The notes beneath the pieces are model-generated. The model saw only the letters and a list, made by a program, of their open reading frames with translations, did not search any database and had not been told where the DNA came from. Positions 17,006-25,400 of a stretch of 64,000 nucleotides of DNA are shown here, one piece after another (position 1 is the stretch's first letter; each line of letters starts with the position of its first letter). Origin of the DNA: Sphingomonas sp. URHD0057 (GTDB lineage: Bacteria; Pseudomonadota; Alphaproteobacteria; Sphingomonadales; Sphingomonadaceae); contig NZ_JIAU01000005.1 of the NCBI RefSeq assembly GCF_000620665.1, forward strand, positions 363,501-427,500. The letters run 5' to 3'. The translations under genes were made by a program, and so were the position numbers.

Positions 17006-19990
17006 ATGCGCCTTCTTCTCGCTTCGACCGCCATCGGCACGCTCTCCGCACTCTCTGCCCCCGCCCTCGCCGCCGAGACGACGATCAGCACTGCGGTCAC
17101 CAACCCGGTTTCGACCGGCGGCAACGATATTCACATTACCAGCACCGGCTCGGTCAAGCCGAGCGGGGGAGCCGCAGTTACGATCGACTCCTCGAACACC
17201 GTCAAGAATGAAGGCACGATCGCGATCAAGGGCGCCAACGGCTCGACGGGGATTCTCGCCAACACCAACCTTGCCGGCGACATCACCAACAGCGGCACGA
17301 TCACCCTGGACGAAGACTTTACCCCGACGGACACCGACACGGACGGCGATCTCGACGGGCCATTCGCCCAGGGCAGCGGCCGTTTCGGCATCCATGTCCT
17401 CGGCGGCGGATTGTTCACCGGCAACATCGCCAATAGCGGCACGATCACGATCGAAGGGAATCAGTCTGCCGGTATCGCGGTCGACAGCACGTTGTTTGGG
17501 TCGCTCAGCCAGAACGGCAAGATCACGGTCCTCGGCGACAACAGCTTTGGCATCCACACCGGCGCTGTCGCCGGCAACGTCGTCTTCGGAAGTGCGAACG
17601 CGATTGCCGTCCAGGGCCAGAATTCCGTCGGCGCCCAGATCGGCGGCGATATTGGCGGTGTCCTCATCGTCCAGGGAACCATCGCGTCCACCGGCTACCG
17701 CAGCACGACGGCGCCGACCGACGTTTCCAAGCTCGATGCCGACGACCTTCTCCAGGGCGGCTCGGCCCTGGTCGTGGGCGGCAGCGTCGGCGGCGGCGCG
17801 CTGATTGACGGCACAGCTACGATCACGACCTTCGGCGCGGCACCGGCGATGGTGATCGGATCCGCGACGCAGGACATCAATATCGCGCTGGTTCCGACGA
17901 CGGACGCGGGAATCGTGATCAAAGGAGCGGTCGGCGGCGCCGGTGTCTATGCCGGAGTCAGCGGCACCGGCCTTTCGATCGGTGGAATGGGGCACGCCGT
18001 AAACGTCACCGGGGGCCTGACGGTGACCGGCGGTGTGGCCGCGACCTCGCTCGATACGAACGCGACGGGCATTCATATCGGCGCCGGCGCGACCGTCCCG
18101 CAGATTCACGTCAACGGCACGGTCACCGCGGCCGGCGCGGGGACCAGCGGCTCGGCGGCTCAGGCGATCGTGATCGACGCTGGAGCAACCGTGAACGTGA
18201 TCGCCAACAGCGGCACGATCGCCGCGACCCGCTCGGGGAGCAGCGGCACTGCCGCGGCCATCGTCGATCACTCGGGAACGCTGGGCCTGATCCAGAACAA
18301 CGGCCAGATCGGCATCACCAACGCCGCCGACATCGGCGATAACGCGACGGCGATCGACGTCCGCGCGACCGCGACCGGGGCGGTCGTGCGCCAGATTGCC
18401 GCGGCCAGCGGCGGCGCGGCGCCGCTCATCTCCGGCAGCATCCTGTTCGGTACCGGCAACGACACGCTCGACATCCAGGCCGGCAAGGTCATCGGCAAGG
18501 TCGATTTCGGCGGCGGCGCGGACGTTCTTAGCCTGACCGGGGCATCACTGTTTCGCGGGACGCTGCTGAACAGCGCCGGCGCCGCCGTGACCGTCGGGAC
18601 CGGCTCCACCCTCGACCTCAAGAACCTGGAGGCGGTCAATCTCGCCTCGCTGACCACGGCCGCGGGCGGTCAGCTCGGCGTCACCATCGGCGAGGACGGC
18701 CACACGCTGTATAATATCAGCGGTGCGGCGGCCTTTGGCACGGGAACCAAGATCCTGGTGACGCTCGACCATGTCGGCACCGCGTCGGGGACCTACACGA
18801 TCATCGATGCGGAAACGCTGACCGGGTTCGAGAACCTCACCAGCTCGATCGTCACTTTGCCGTTCCTGTTCACCAGCACGCTGACGGCCGATGCGGCGAA
18901 TGCCGCGGTCAAGCTCAATGTGCACCTGAAGGGCAGTGGCGAGCTTGGCCTCAACCGGTCCGAGGCCGCGATCCTCGGCGCCGCGCTCGATGCTGCGGAT
19001 GCGGATAATGCGATTGCCGCGGTGTTCCTCGCCGCGGGCGACAGCGGCACGATCAAGAGCACGCTTCAGCAACTGATGCCCGACCATGCCGGCGGCGCCT
19101 TCGAGGCGGCGACCAAGGGCACGCGCCTGTCCGGCGACTTCCTCGCCGACCCGACCCCGCTCAACAATTTGTGGATCCAGCAGGTTGTCTGGGGCTCGAG
19201 CAAAGCGATCCGCGACACCGCCAGCTACAACATCGGTGGGTGGGGCTTCACCGGCGGCTACGACCTGCCGATCGGCAAGGTGGGCAGCGTCGGCCTGAGC
19301 GCGACCTGGCTGACGGCAAGCGATGAAAAGGGCGGCACCGAGCTCTTCAGCAACCATTATGAGGGCGGCGTCTATTTCCGCGGCGGCACCGGGCCGCTCC
19401 GCTTGTGGGGCCGGGCGACTGCCGGGCGCGTCAACTTCGACAGCACCCGCAACTTCGCCTCGACCGTCGGCGGCACGATCATCAACCGCACGTCCAAGGG
19501 CAAGTGGAACGGGGATCTCTACTCCGGCAGCGCGGGAATCGCCTATGACATGCGGATGGGACGGTTCAGCCTGCGCCCGCACGCTTCGATCGAATATCTG
19601 AAGCTGACCGAGAAGGGCTACACCGAGACCGGCGGCGGCGGGGCGTTCGACCTCACCGTGCGCAAGCGGTCGAGCGACGAGACTGCGGCCAACGCCCTGC
19701 TCGCCGTCGGCTACGACTTCAGTGGCGACCCCGAGGCGGGGATGATGAGGTTCGAGCTCGAAGGCGGGCGCCGCGAAATCCTCAGCGGCAAGCTCGGCTC
19801 GACCACCGCCTCGTTCGGCACCGGCGATCCGTTCACCCTCGACCCCGAGCAGCGCACCAGCGGCTGGCGCGGCGCGGCCCGCTTCATTGCTGGCGGTTCC
19901 CCGGTGTCGGTCGCGGTCGAAGGCAGCGCCGAGGAGCAGCAGAGCAAGCTGTCGATGGGCGGCCGAGTCTCCGTCAGCTTCCAGTTCTAG
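17006..19990 (+). CDS. Autotransporter with C-terminal outer-membrane beta-barrel
   Basis: Type V secreted surface protein, 994 residues. The signal peptide (1-22) ends in ALAA. The passenger (about 25-660) is a Gly/Thr/Asn-rich beta-helix with repeated NSGTI units (TNSGTITL, ANSGTITI, ANSGTIAA). A linker helix is followed by a beta-barrel of about 270 residues (from about 725) ending in SVSFQF, the terminal phenylalanine recognised by the BAM complex. AAGGGA lies about 12 bases before ATG 17006. There is no protease triad that I can identify, so an adhesin-like role is most likely. A hairpin terminator follows. Confidence 0.9.
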   Translation: MRLLLASTAIGTLSALSAPALAAETTISTAVTNPVSTGGNDIHITSTGSVKPSGGAAVTIDSSNTVKNEGTIAIKGANGSTGILANTNLAGDITNSGTITLDEDFTPTDTDTDGDLDGPFAQGSGRFGIHVLGGGLFTGNIANSGTITIEGNQSAGIAVDSTLFGSLSQNGKITVLGDNSFGIHTGAVAGNVVFGSANAIAVQGQNSVGAQIGGDIGGVLIVQGTIASTGYRSTTAPTDVSKLDADDLLQGGSALVVGGSVGGGALIDGTATITTFGAAPAMVIGSATQDINIALVPTTDAGIVIKGAVGGAGVYAGVSGTGLSIGGMGHAVNVTGGLTVTGGVAATSLDTNATGIHIGAGATVPQIHVNGTVTAAGAGTSGSAAQAIVIDAGATVNVIANSGTIAATRSGSSGTAAAIVDHSGTLGLIQNNGQIGITNAADIGDNATAIDVRATATGAVVRQIAAASGGAAPLISGSILFGTGNDTLDIQAGKVIGKVDFGGGADVLSLTGASLFRGTLLNSAGAAVTVGTGSTLDLKNLEAVNLASLTTAAGGQLGVTIGEDGHTLYNISGAAAFGTGTKILVTLDHVGTASGTYTIIDAETLTGFENLTSSIVTLPFLFTSTLTADAANAAVKLNVHLKGSGELGLNRSEAAILGAALDAADADNAIAAVFLAAGDSGTIKSTLQQLMPDHAGGAFEAATKGTRLSGDFLADPTPLNNLWIQQVVWGSSKAIRDTASYNIGGWGFTGGYDLPIGKVGSVGLSATWLTASDEKGGTELFSNHYEGGVYFRGGTGPLRLWGRATAGRVNFDSTRNFASTVGGTIINRTSKGKWNGDLYSGSAGIAYDMRMGRFSLRPHASIEYLKLTEKGYTETGGGGAFDLTVRKRSSDETAANALLAVGYDFSGDPEAGMMRFELEGGRREILSGKLGSTTASFGTGDPFTLDPEQRTSGWRGAARFIAGGSPVSVAVEGSAEEQQSKLSMGGRVSVSFQF

Positions 19991-20001
19991 CCCGGCCGGT
20001 G

Positions 20002-20026
20002 GGGGCGGCGCTTATCGCCGCCCCTT
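20002..20026 (+). terminator. Probable terminator of the autotransporter gene
   Basis: The perfect 9 bp stem GGGGCGGCG/CGCCGCCCC with loop CTTAT lies 11 bases after the stop. The T-tract is weak (TTACTCGTT), so termination may be partial. Confidence 0.55.
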
Positions 20027-20085
20027 ACTCGTTCGGCGCGACTGCCTTGGCGGAATCGAACCCTTCGCGCTACGTTCGTAGCGAA

Positions 20086-20718
20086 ATGGCAATGTCGCTC
20101 ATCATCATCGACGATTTTCTCGCGGAACCGGAGGTGCTCCGGCAAAGGGCGCTCAGCCTCAAATATGAAAATGCCGGGACTTATCCTGGACGCAACTCGA
20201 TCGAGCGGATCAAGATCGAAAGCCTCGCGGATGAGGTTTCTTTCATCGTTCGGGAACGCCTGTGTGAGCCAACTCCGCCGCAATCGCACGCCAAGTGCCG
20301 GCTAACGCTCGCGAGCGACAACGAGCCCGGACGAATCCACGTCGACCCGAGCGTCTGGTCGGGAATTCTTTATCTCAGCCGTCCCGAAGATTGCCGTGGG
20401 GGCACCGAATTCTATCGGCATATTCCAACGGGCACGGACGAGGTTCCAAGGAAGGTCGAGCAAATCAATGCCCTGGGATACGCGGCCTCGGCGGAAATGG
20501 GTCATCAGATACTCGAGAAGGACGGGGGCGACCGATCGAAATGGGAACTCACGATGACGGTTCCCATGCGGTACAACCGCCTGGTGCTGTTGAGGCCTTG
20601 GCTCTGGCACACCTCCGGTCCCGGCTTCGGGGATTCAGCCGAAAACGGTCGGCTGGTCTACCTCATGTTCTTCTTCAGGCCGGCCCCGCTGCATCCTCCT
20701 CAGGCGCGGAAGCCTTGA
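20086..20718 (+). CDS. DUF6445 family protein, 2OG-Fe(II) oxygenase-like
   Basis: A 210-residue protein that I place in DUF6445. The core looks like a double-stranded beta-helix dioxygenase: GRIHVDPS gives His-x-Asp, RPWLWHTSG gives a distal histidine and ENGRLVYLMFFF the arginine that would bind 2-oxoglutarate. The substrate is unknown; such genes commonly occur near outer-membrane receptors in Caulobacterales and Sphingomonadales. The start is ATG 20086 or 20092 (MSLIIIDDF); upstream residues are not conserved-looking. It overlaps the convergent bolA by 44 bases. Confidence 0.7.
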   Translation: MAMSLIIIDDFLAEPEVLRQRALSLKYENAGTYPGRNSIERIKIESLADEVSFIVRERLCEPTPPQSHAKCRLTLASDNEPGRIHVDPSVWSGILYLSRPEDCRGGTEFYRHIPTGTDEVPRKVEQINALGYAASAEMGHQILEKDGGDRSKWELTMTVPMRYNRLVLLRPWLWHTSGPGFGDSAENGRLVYLMFFFRPAPLHPPQARKP

Positions 20719-20977
20719 TCGACAAGGCGTGGACGCGTTCGCGCATGAGGTCGCCGAGCGCGGCATAGACCATGCGCTGGCGCTCAACGCGGGACTTGCC
20801 GGCGAAGGCGGGGCTCTCGATTGTCAGTGAGAAATGGCTCTCGCCGGCGGGGTTGTAGCCGCCGTGCCCGCGATGCTGCTCGCTGTCGTCGACCAGCTGG
20901 ATGCGGGTCGGCGAAAGCGCCGAGTTGAGCCGCTCGAGCATCTCGGTTGCGACCGGGCCGGGGTGCGCAGCGTTCAT
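20675..20977 (-). CDS. BolA family protein
   Basis: A 100-residue BolA/IbaG-like protein that in the family pairs with monothiol glutaredoxin through a shared [2Fe-2S] cluster. The class II KH-like fold is evident in VDDSEQHRGHGGYNP, ESHFSLTIESPAF and SRVERQRMVYAALGDLM, followed by the end of the conserved helix-strand unit (VHALSIKA). The histidine in the SEQHRGH loop is the usual cluster ligand. The J-domain gene is divergent, 22 bases away, a conserved alphaproteobacterial arrangement. Confidence 0.93.
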   Translation of the reverse strand: MNAAHPGPVATEMLERLNSALSPTRIQLVDDSEQHRGHGGYNPAGESHFSLTIESPAFAGKSRVERQRMVYAALGDLMRERVHALSIKASAPEEDAAGPA

Positions 20978-20999
20978 CGCCCTTATATAGGGAGGTTCG

Positions 21000-21569
21000 A
21001 TGGCATCGCGTCAGTCCAAATTACACGGCCGGGTCGAAGGGGCGAGGGCGCATTGCGCGGTCCCGGGATGCCGCGCGCCGGGCGAGTTCAAGGCGCCGCT
21101 GGCGCCATCCGATTTCGATGGGCCTGGAAGCTGGCGCTTCCTCTGTCTCGACCATGTTCGCGAGCACAACACGAAGTATAATTTCTTCGAGGGCATGAGC
21201 CCGGACGAGATCAGCGAGGCGCAAGGCCCGCTGGCCGGCTGGGACCTGCCGAGCCGCAAGTTCGCGGCCAACGGCGCCGACCCGCCGCCGCGGTGGAGCG
21301 ATTTTTCGGACCCGCTCGATGCGATTTCGACGCGGTTCGGCCGCATGCGGGACGGCCAGACATCGCGCTTCGGCAAGGCGGAGCGGCAGGCGCTGTCGGT
21401 CCTGGGCCTGGGCGAGGACGCCGATCGCCATGCCGTGCGCAAGCGCTATTCGCAGCTGGTGCGGCGCTATCACCCGGACCGGAACGGCGGCGACCGCTCG
21501 CACGAGGCACGCCTCGGCGCGGTGATCGAGGCCTATCAGTTGCTGAGGAAAGCGGCGGCTTTCGCCTAA
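21000..21569 (+). CDS. J-domain co-chaperone next to bolA
   Basis: A 189-residue protein with a C-terminal J domain (about 125-188; YHPDRNGGD carries the essential HPD) that would stimulate an Hsp70. The N-terminal half has HCAVPGCRAPGEFKAP and FLCLDHVREHN, a Cys/His pattern that could bind zinc. In related genomes this J protein lies between bolA and cobS-cobT. Here cobS starts only at 27775, and the intervening 6 kb is an accessory cassette. Its stop overlaps the convergent GST gene by 4 bases. Confidence 0.9.
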   Translation: MASRQSKLHGRVEGARAHCAVPGCRAPGEFKAPLAPSDFDGPGSWRFLCLDHVREHNTKYNFFEGMSPDEISEAQGPLAGWDLPSRKFAANGADPPPRWSDFSDPLDAISTRFGRMRDGQTSRFGKAERQALSVLGLGEDADRHAVRKRYSQLVRRYHPDRNGGDRSHEARLGAVIEAYQLLRKAAAFA

Positions 21570-22219
21570 TCGCGGTCGGGCGCGCCGAGCGGGAAATAGT
21601 GACGATACGGGCGTGCCTCGTCGACCACGCGGGCGACTGCGGGGTGGGCGAGCAGGCGCGCGCGGTAGGCGGCGAGCTGCGGCTGCTGATCCCGGATCGG
21701 CTCCACCCAGTCGGCATAGAAAAGCGACGGCGCAGCTGCGCAGTCCGCCAAAGTGAATTTGTCGCCAACCGCCCACGGGTCGCCGAGCTGACCTTCGATC
21801 CAGTCATAAGCGACGTTGAGGCTCTCGCGCGCTTTCTCCACGCCGTAATGGTCACGGCTGCCTTCCGGCCGAAGCGGATCGGTCGAGATCTTGGACATGT
21901 TTTCCATCACGTGAAGGTCGAAGAAGCGGTCGAGGAAGCGGACTCGCTGCTCCATCTCGCCCGGCGGAATCCACCGGTTCTCGCCCGGATAATGGGCGTC
22001 GAGATATTCGATGATCGGCGTGGTTTCGATGATCGGCTCTCCGTCGTCGAGGAGGATGGGGAACTTGCCGAAGGGCCAGTGACGCCTCAGCTCCTCGAAA
22101 TTCTCCGGATGGTCCTGCTCGAGCAGCTTGTACTCGAAGGGAGTCCCGTTGGCGTAGAGCGCGATCAGCACCTTCTGGCAGTAGGACGAGAAAGGGTGCG
22201 CGAAGAGTTGAAGGCTCAT
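21566..22219 (-). CDS. Glutathione S-transferase family protein
   Basis: A 217-residue GST with an N-terminal thioredoxin fold (LFAHPFSSYCQKVLIALYANG, and GKFPILLDDGEPIIETTPIIEYL with the cis-proline) and a helical C-terminal domain (YDWIEGQLGDPWAVGDKFTLADCAAA). The SSYC motif suggests a serine or cysteine active-site residue. ATG 22219 overlaps the stop of the upstream reductase gene as ATGA, which decides the start over the longer frame to 22237. It is the last gene of the minus-strand cassette. Confidence 0.92.
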   Translation of the reverse strand: MSLQLFAHPFSSYCQKVLIALYANGTPFEYKLLEQDHPENFEELRRHWPFGKFPILLDDGEPIIETTPIIEYLDAHYPGENRWIPPGEMEQRVRFLDRFFDLHVMENMSKISTDPLRPEGSRDHYGVEKARESLNVAYDWIEGQLGDPWAVGDKFTLADCAAAPSLFYADWVEPIRDQQPQLAAYRARLLAHPAVARVVDEARPYRHYFPLGAPDRD

Positions 22220-22878
22220 GCCTCCTCTTTCGCCCATTTGCCGCGGCGCTCAAGCTCCGCCTCGCTCGGCGGCTTGGTCTCGAAGCTGCCGGTCGGAACC
22301 TCTCCAGCCGGTTCATAGATCGTCGTGACCACGCCCGTCCCCGACACGAAATGGTCGACAAGCTTCAACGCGCCCGGCCCCGCGGACCCGTCGAAGATGC
22401 GCTTGCCCTCGCCCAGCAGCACCGGGAAGGTCATCAGCACCAGCCGGTCGATGAGCCCGGCGGCCAGCAGCGGCACATAGAGCGTGCTGCTGCCCTGGAT
22501 GAGCAAGTCGCGCCCTTCGCTTCGCTTGAGCTCTGCGACGGCGTCGACGCCGTTGCCCGACAGCCTGTGGCTATTGTCCCAGTCCAGCGGCGCATCCGAA
22601 TGGGTCAGCACATATTTGTTGATGCGCTGGAATTTCTCCCCGATCGGATTGTCCTGGTTGTAGGGCCAGTAAGCGGCGAAGATGTCGTAGGTCCGCTTGC
22701 CCAGCAGCAGGTCGTAGTCGCCGCCGATGATCTGCTCGAACGGCCCCATGTGCTCGTCCCAGAAGGGCTGAACCCAGCCGCCGAACTTGAAGCCGTCGGA
22801 CGGGTCCTCCTCGGGCCCGCCCGGCGCCTGCATGACGCCGTCCAGCGACAGGAAGACGGCGCCGGTCAGCTTACGCAT
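22216..22878 (-). CDS. Dihydrofolate reductase family (RibD C-terminal type) protein
   Basis: A 220-residue NADPH-dependent reductase-fold protein of the YwjB/RibD C-terminal group, not a true folate-pathway DHFR. Visible are SLDGVMQAPGGPEED, GGDYDLLLGKRTYDIF, DLLIQGSSTLYVPLLAAGLID and FPVLLGEGKRIF. The last about 30 residues (PPSEAELERRGKW) form a charged tail unusual for the family. The start overlaps the upstream VOC gene by 8 bases and the stop overlaps the GST start by 4. The substrate is unknown. Confidence 0.88.
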   Translation of the reverse strand: MRKLTGAVFLSLDGVMQAPGGPEEDPSDGFKFGGWVQPFWDEHMGPFEQIIGGDYDLLLGKRTYDIFAAYWPYNQDNPIGEKFQRINKYVLTHSDAPLDWDNSHRLSGNGVDAVAELKRSEGRDLLIQGSSTLYVPLLAAGLIDRLVLMTFPVLLGEGKRIFDGSAGPGALKLVDHFVSGTGVVTTIYEPAGEVPTGSFETKPPSEAELERRGKWAKEEA

Positions 22879-23368
22879 CGGCGGGTTCGCCGGCGAGCGC
22901 GGCTTCGATCGTCGCGACGTCGATCTTGCGCATGTCCATCATCGCCTGGAACGCGCGCTTGGCAGCGGCGCGGTCGGGATTGTCCATGGCTTCGAGAAGC
23001 ACGCGCGGAGTGATCTGCCACGAGAAGCCCCACTTGTCCTTGCACCAGCCGCACATGCTTTCCTCGCCGCCGTTCTGCGTGATCGCGTTCCAGTAGCGGT
23101 CGGTCTCCGCCTGATCTTCGGTGACGACCATGAAGCTCACCGCCTCATTGGGTTTGAAGTTGGGGCCGCCGTTGAGGCCGACGAACGATTGGCCGAGGAC
23201 GGCGAAGTCGACGGTCAGCTCGTCGCCCTGTTCGCCGCCGGGAAAGTCCGATGACGCCGAATGAGGCTTGCCGACATGGGTGTCCGGGAAGACCGAGGCG
23301 TAGAATTCGGCGGCCTTGCGGGCTTCGCCCTTGTCGAACCACAGGCAGGTCGTGAGTTTGCTGGTCAT
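22871..23368 (-). CDS. VOC family protein, PhnB / 3-demethylubiquinone-methyltransferase-like
   Basis: A 165-residue VOC-fold protein of the PhnB-like group (older annotation '3-demethylubiquinone-9 3-methyltransferase'). It contains LWFDKGEARKAAEFYASVFPDTHVG, FVGLNGGPNFKPNEAVSFMV, CGWCKDKWGFSWQITPRVL and a C-terminal AFQAMMDMRKIDVATIEAAL extension. The enzymatic role is not established for these proteins. The stop overlaps the reductase start, and the start ATG at 23368 overlaps the stop of the DoxX gene upstream, so the cassette is translationally coupled. Confidence 0.9.
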   Translation of the reverse strand: MTSKLTTCLWFDKGEARKAAEFYASVFPDTHVGKPHSASSDFPGGEQGDELTVDFAVLGQSFVGLNGGPNFKPNEAVSFMVVTEDQAETDRYWNAITQNGGEESMCGWCKDKWGFSWQITPRVLLEAMDNPDRAAAKRAFQAMMDMRKIDVATIEAALAGEPADA

Positions 23369-23697
23369 TATTTCCTCCTAGAATTGCGTTTGGCGTGAAG
23401 GACGAGCGTGTTGCCGGGGCCGTGGACGGCGGCGAACAACAGGCCGGCAATGAAGGTGAAGTGATCTATGAAGAACCCGAACTCCATCGGGTTGTTGCTC
23501 CACCGGTCCGGGCCGTGAAACGACACGCCGAGAAACAGCACGTAGGCAATCGCCACGATCGCGGCCTCGGTGAAGTACAGGCCGGTCAGGAACGCGAGCG
23601 CCAGCGCAACCTCGAAGAACGCCGCGACCCAGGCCAGCAGGAGCGGGAAGGGGAAGCCCGCTCCTGCGATCTGAGCGGCCGTCGCGTCCATGCCCAT
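23368..23697 (-). CDS. DoxX family membrane protein, 3' portion of a frameshifted gene
   Basis: 109 residues covering helices 2-4 of a DoxX protein (LLLAWVAAFFEVALALAFLTG, AAIVAIAYVLFLG, FFIDHFTFIAGLLFAAVHGPG). The first helix expected in the family is missing from this frame but is encoded just upstream in another frame. The ATG at 23697 overlaps the stop of that upstream fragment as TGATG, so reinitiation could still make this part. DoxX proteins have roles in respiratory or redox membrane complexes. Confidence 0.75.
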   Translation of the reverse strand: MGMDATAAQIAGAGFPFPLLLAWVAAFFEVALALAFLTGLYFTEAAIVAIAYVLFLGVSFHGPDRWSNNPMEFGFFIDHFTFIAGLLFAAVHGPGNTLVLHAKRNSRRK

Positions 23698-23777
23698 CAG
23701 GGCGACTTGAACGCGGCGGCCATGCCGAAGACGAATGCGAAGATCAGCCTCGCGACCAGGATTGCGGCGGTTTTCAT
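23368..23777 (-). pseudogene. DoxX gene split by a one-base frameshift
   Basis: An upstream fragment (23697-23777) encodes MKTAAILVARLIFAFVFG plus AAAFKSP and stops at TGA, exactly the first helix of a DoxX protein. The remaining three helices continue in another frame from ATG 23697. A single added base near AAG TCG would join FK to VALMGMDATAAQ, a sequence that fits the family. The options are a real inactivating deletion, a sequencing error, or a coupled two-peptide arrangement through TGATG. Confidence 0.65.
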
Positions 23778-23785
23778 CTCGCCGC

Positions 23786-24625
23786 CTACTTGCGCGGGCC
23801 GACGAGGCCGAACGAGGCGCCCTGAGGGTCGATCGCGTTCGCCGCGAACTCGCCGCCGGGGATCTCCATCGGTCCGTTGACCACCTGCCCGCCGCCGGAC
23901 TTCACCGCCTCGGCGGCGCGGTCGATGTCATCGACGCCGATGTAATAGGTCCATTTGGTGACCGGCAGCTGCGGCGGCTTGGGCATGACGGCGCCGATGT
24001 TCGTGCCGTGGCTCTGGATGAAGCGGTATTTGCCCATCTCGCCCATGTCCATGTCGCCCTCCTGGCTCCAGCCGAACTGGTCGCGATAGAAGGCGATGGC
24101 GCCGTCGGGGTCGGTGGTCGCGAGTTCGTTCCATCGAACATGCTGCGGCTTGTCGACCGAGAAGACGTCGCTCGCCTGCTTTTCCTGCCCGGCGGGCGGA
24201 ATCGGCTTCATTACATAGAACGGCGCACCCTGGGGATCGGCGACCATCGCGATGCGGCCGACATTCGGAATATCGAACGCTGCCAAAAGCACCTTGCCGC
24301 CAGCCTGCTCGATCGATGCAACGGTCGCGTCGACGTCGTCGACGTTGAGATAGCCGAGCCAGATCGGGCGCGCGCCGTGCGACACCATCTCGCCGGTCAG
24401 CCGCATCACGCCGCCGGCCATTCTGCCGTCGCTTCGGCCGATCATCCGATAATCCATCTCGCCCGACGGCTGGGGCTCGATGGTCCAGCCGACGACCGCG
24501 TCGTAGAACGCCTTGGCTGCGACCGGATCGGGCGTGATCAGCTCGTACCAGATGTAGTCGCCCGGTGGATTCGGCCCGTTGTCATTGGTCGAGGTCGTGG
24601 TTGCAGCGTCCCGAACGTCAGTCAT
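23786..24625 (-). CDS. Two-domain VOC (glyoxalase-fold) protein
   Basis: A 279-residue protein with two VOC modules. The first (about 22-140) runs from GDYIWYELITPDPVAAKAFYDAVVGW to IAMVADPQGAPFYVM, the second (about 160-278) from VRWNELATTDPDGAIAFYRDQFGW to NAIDPQGASFGLV. This is the architecture of the mycobacterial CFP32-like proteins. The metal-ligand positions are not clearly conserved and the substrate is unknown. It sits mid-cassette, 8 bases upstream of the DoxX gene start and 37 bases downstream of DUF1428. Confidence 0.9.
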   Translation of the reverse strand: MTDVRDAATTTSTNDNGPNPPGDYIWYELITPDPVAAKAFYDAVVGWTIEPQPSGEMDYRMIGRSDGRMAGGVMRLTGEMVSHGARPIWLGYLNVDDVDATVASIEQAGGKVLLAAFDIPNVGRIAMVADPQGAPFYVMKPIPPAGQEKQASDVFSVDKPQHVRWNELATTDPDGAIAFYRDQFGWSQEGDMDMGEMGKYRFIQSHGTNIGAVMPKPPQLPVTKWTYYIGVDDIDRAAEAVKSGGGQVVNGPMEIPGGEFAANAIDPQGASFGLVGPRK

Positions 24626-24662
24626 GGTTCGATCTCCTCGTTTCTAAAAATGTGTCGGCGAG

Positions 24663-25400
24663 TCAGGCGTTGATGGGCGTCCGAGCGTCGGCGGTGTCGA
24701 CGATCTTCTCGAAGCCGCCCCAGAACATGCGCTTGCCGTCGAAGGGCATGCCTTCGGGCTTGAGGCTCTCGTCGGACATGATTGCCTTCCACGCATCGTC
24801 ACGCGTGGCCTTGTCCGGCCATTCGATGAACGAGAAGACCACGCCTTCGCCGTCCTCGGCCTTCACCGCGCGATAGAAGTCGGTGACTTCGCCTTTCGAC
24901 ACGTCATCGGAGAAAGCTTCCACGACGCGAGTCGCACCGTTCTGACGGAACACCTTGGCCATTTTCGAAGCGAGCTCGCGATAGGCATCGCGGTTCGCTT
25001 CAGGGACTGGCACGACGAAGCCGTCGGTGTAGCTGCCGCCGCCCGAGCCTTCTTCGACGATGGCCTCGAACCCGCCCATGATCATGCGCTTGCCGTCGAA
25101 CGGCATGTTCTTGCCCATGTCCGCCATGCGCGGGTCGCTCATGAACTTCTCGTTCGCGGCGTCGCGCGCCTGCCGGTTCGGATATTCGAAGAACGCGAGC
25201 ACCGCCTTCTCGTCCGGCCTGGCATCGACAGCTTTGTGGAAGTCGGTGACCTTGCCTTCGGGGACGTCGTCGTCCCACGCTTCGAAATGCCGTCCGATTC
25301 CGAACTCGGGCGAAAGCGAAGCGAATTCGCTCGCATGCTTCACATAAGCGTCGCGGTTCGCTTCCGGCACCGGCGCGATGAATCCTTCGAAGTAGGTCAT
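24663..25400 (-). CDS. Tandem DUF1428 protein
   Basis: A 245-residue protein made of two DUF1428 (YciI/dimeric alpha-beta barrel-like) domains in one chain. Repeat 1 starts YFEGFIAPVPEANRDAYVKHA and ends MPFDGKRMIMGGFEAIV. Repeat 2 starts YTDGFVVPVPEANRDAYRELA and ends MPFDGKRMFWGGFEKIV. The usual family protein is a single domain of about 115 residues that dimerises, so this looks like an internal gene duplication. The function is unknown. It overlaps the downstream end of the GST gene as ATGA. Confidence 0.88.
   Translation of the reverse strand: MTYFEGFIAPVPEANRDAYVKHASEFASLSPEFGIGRHFEAWDDDVPEGKVTDFHKAVDARPDEKAVLAFFEYPNRQARDAANEKFMSDPRMADMGKNMPFDGKRMIMGGFEAIVEEGSGGGSYTDGFVVPVPEANRDAYRELASKMAKVFRQNGATRVVEAFSDDVSKGEVTDFYRAVKAEDGEGVVFSFIEWPDKATRDDAWKAIMSDESLKPEGMPFDGKRMFWGGFEKIVDTADARTPINA

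Noticed and set aside
16868-18271. Minus-strand open frame of 467 codons
   Set aside because: It is antisense to the repetitive autotransporter passenger, and its apparent repeats mirror the NSGTI repeats of that gene.
17081-18300. CRISPR-like repetition in the autotransporter gene
   Set aside because: The repeats are coding, degenerate and irregularly spaced, as expected of a beta-helix passenger.
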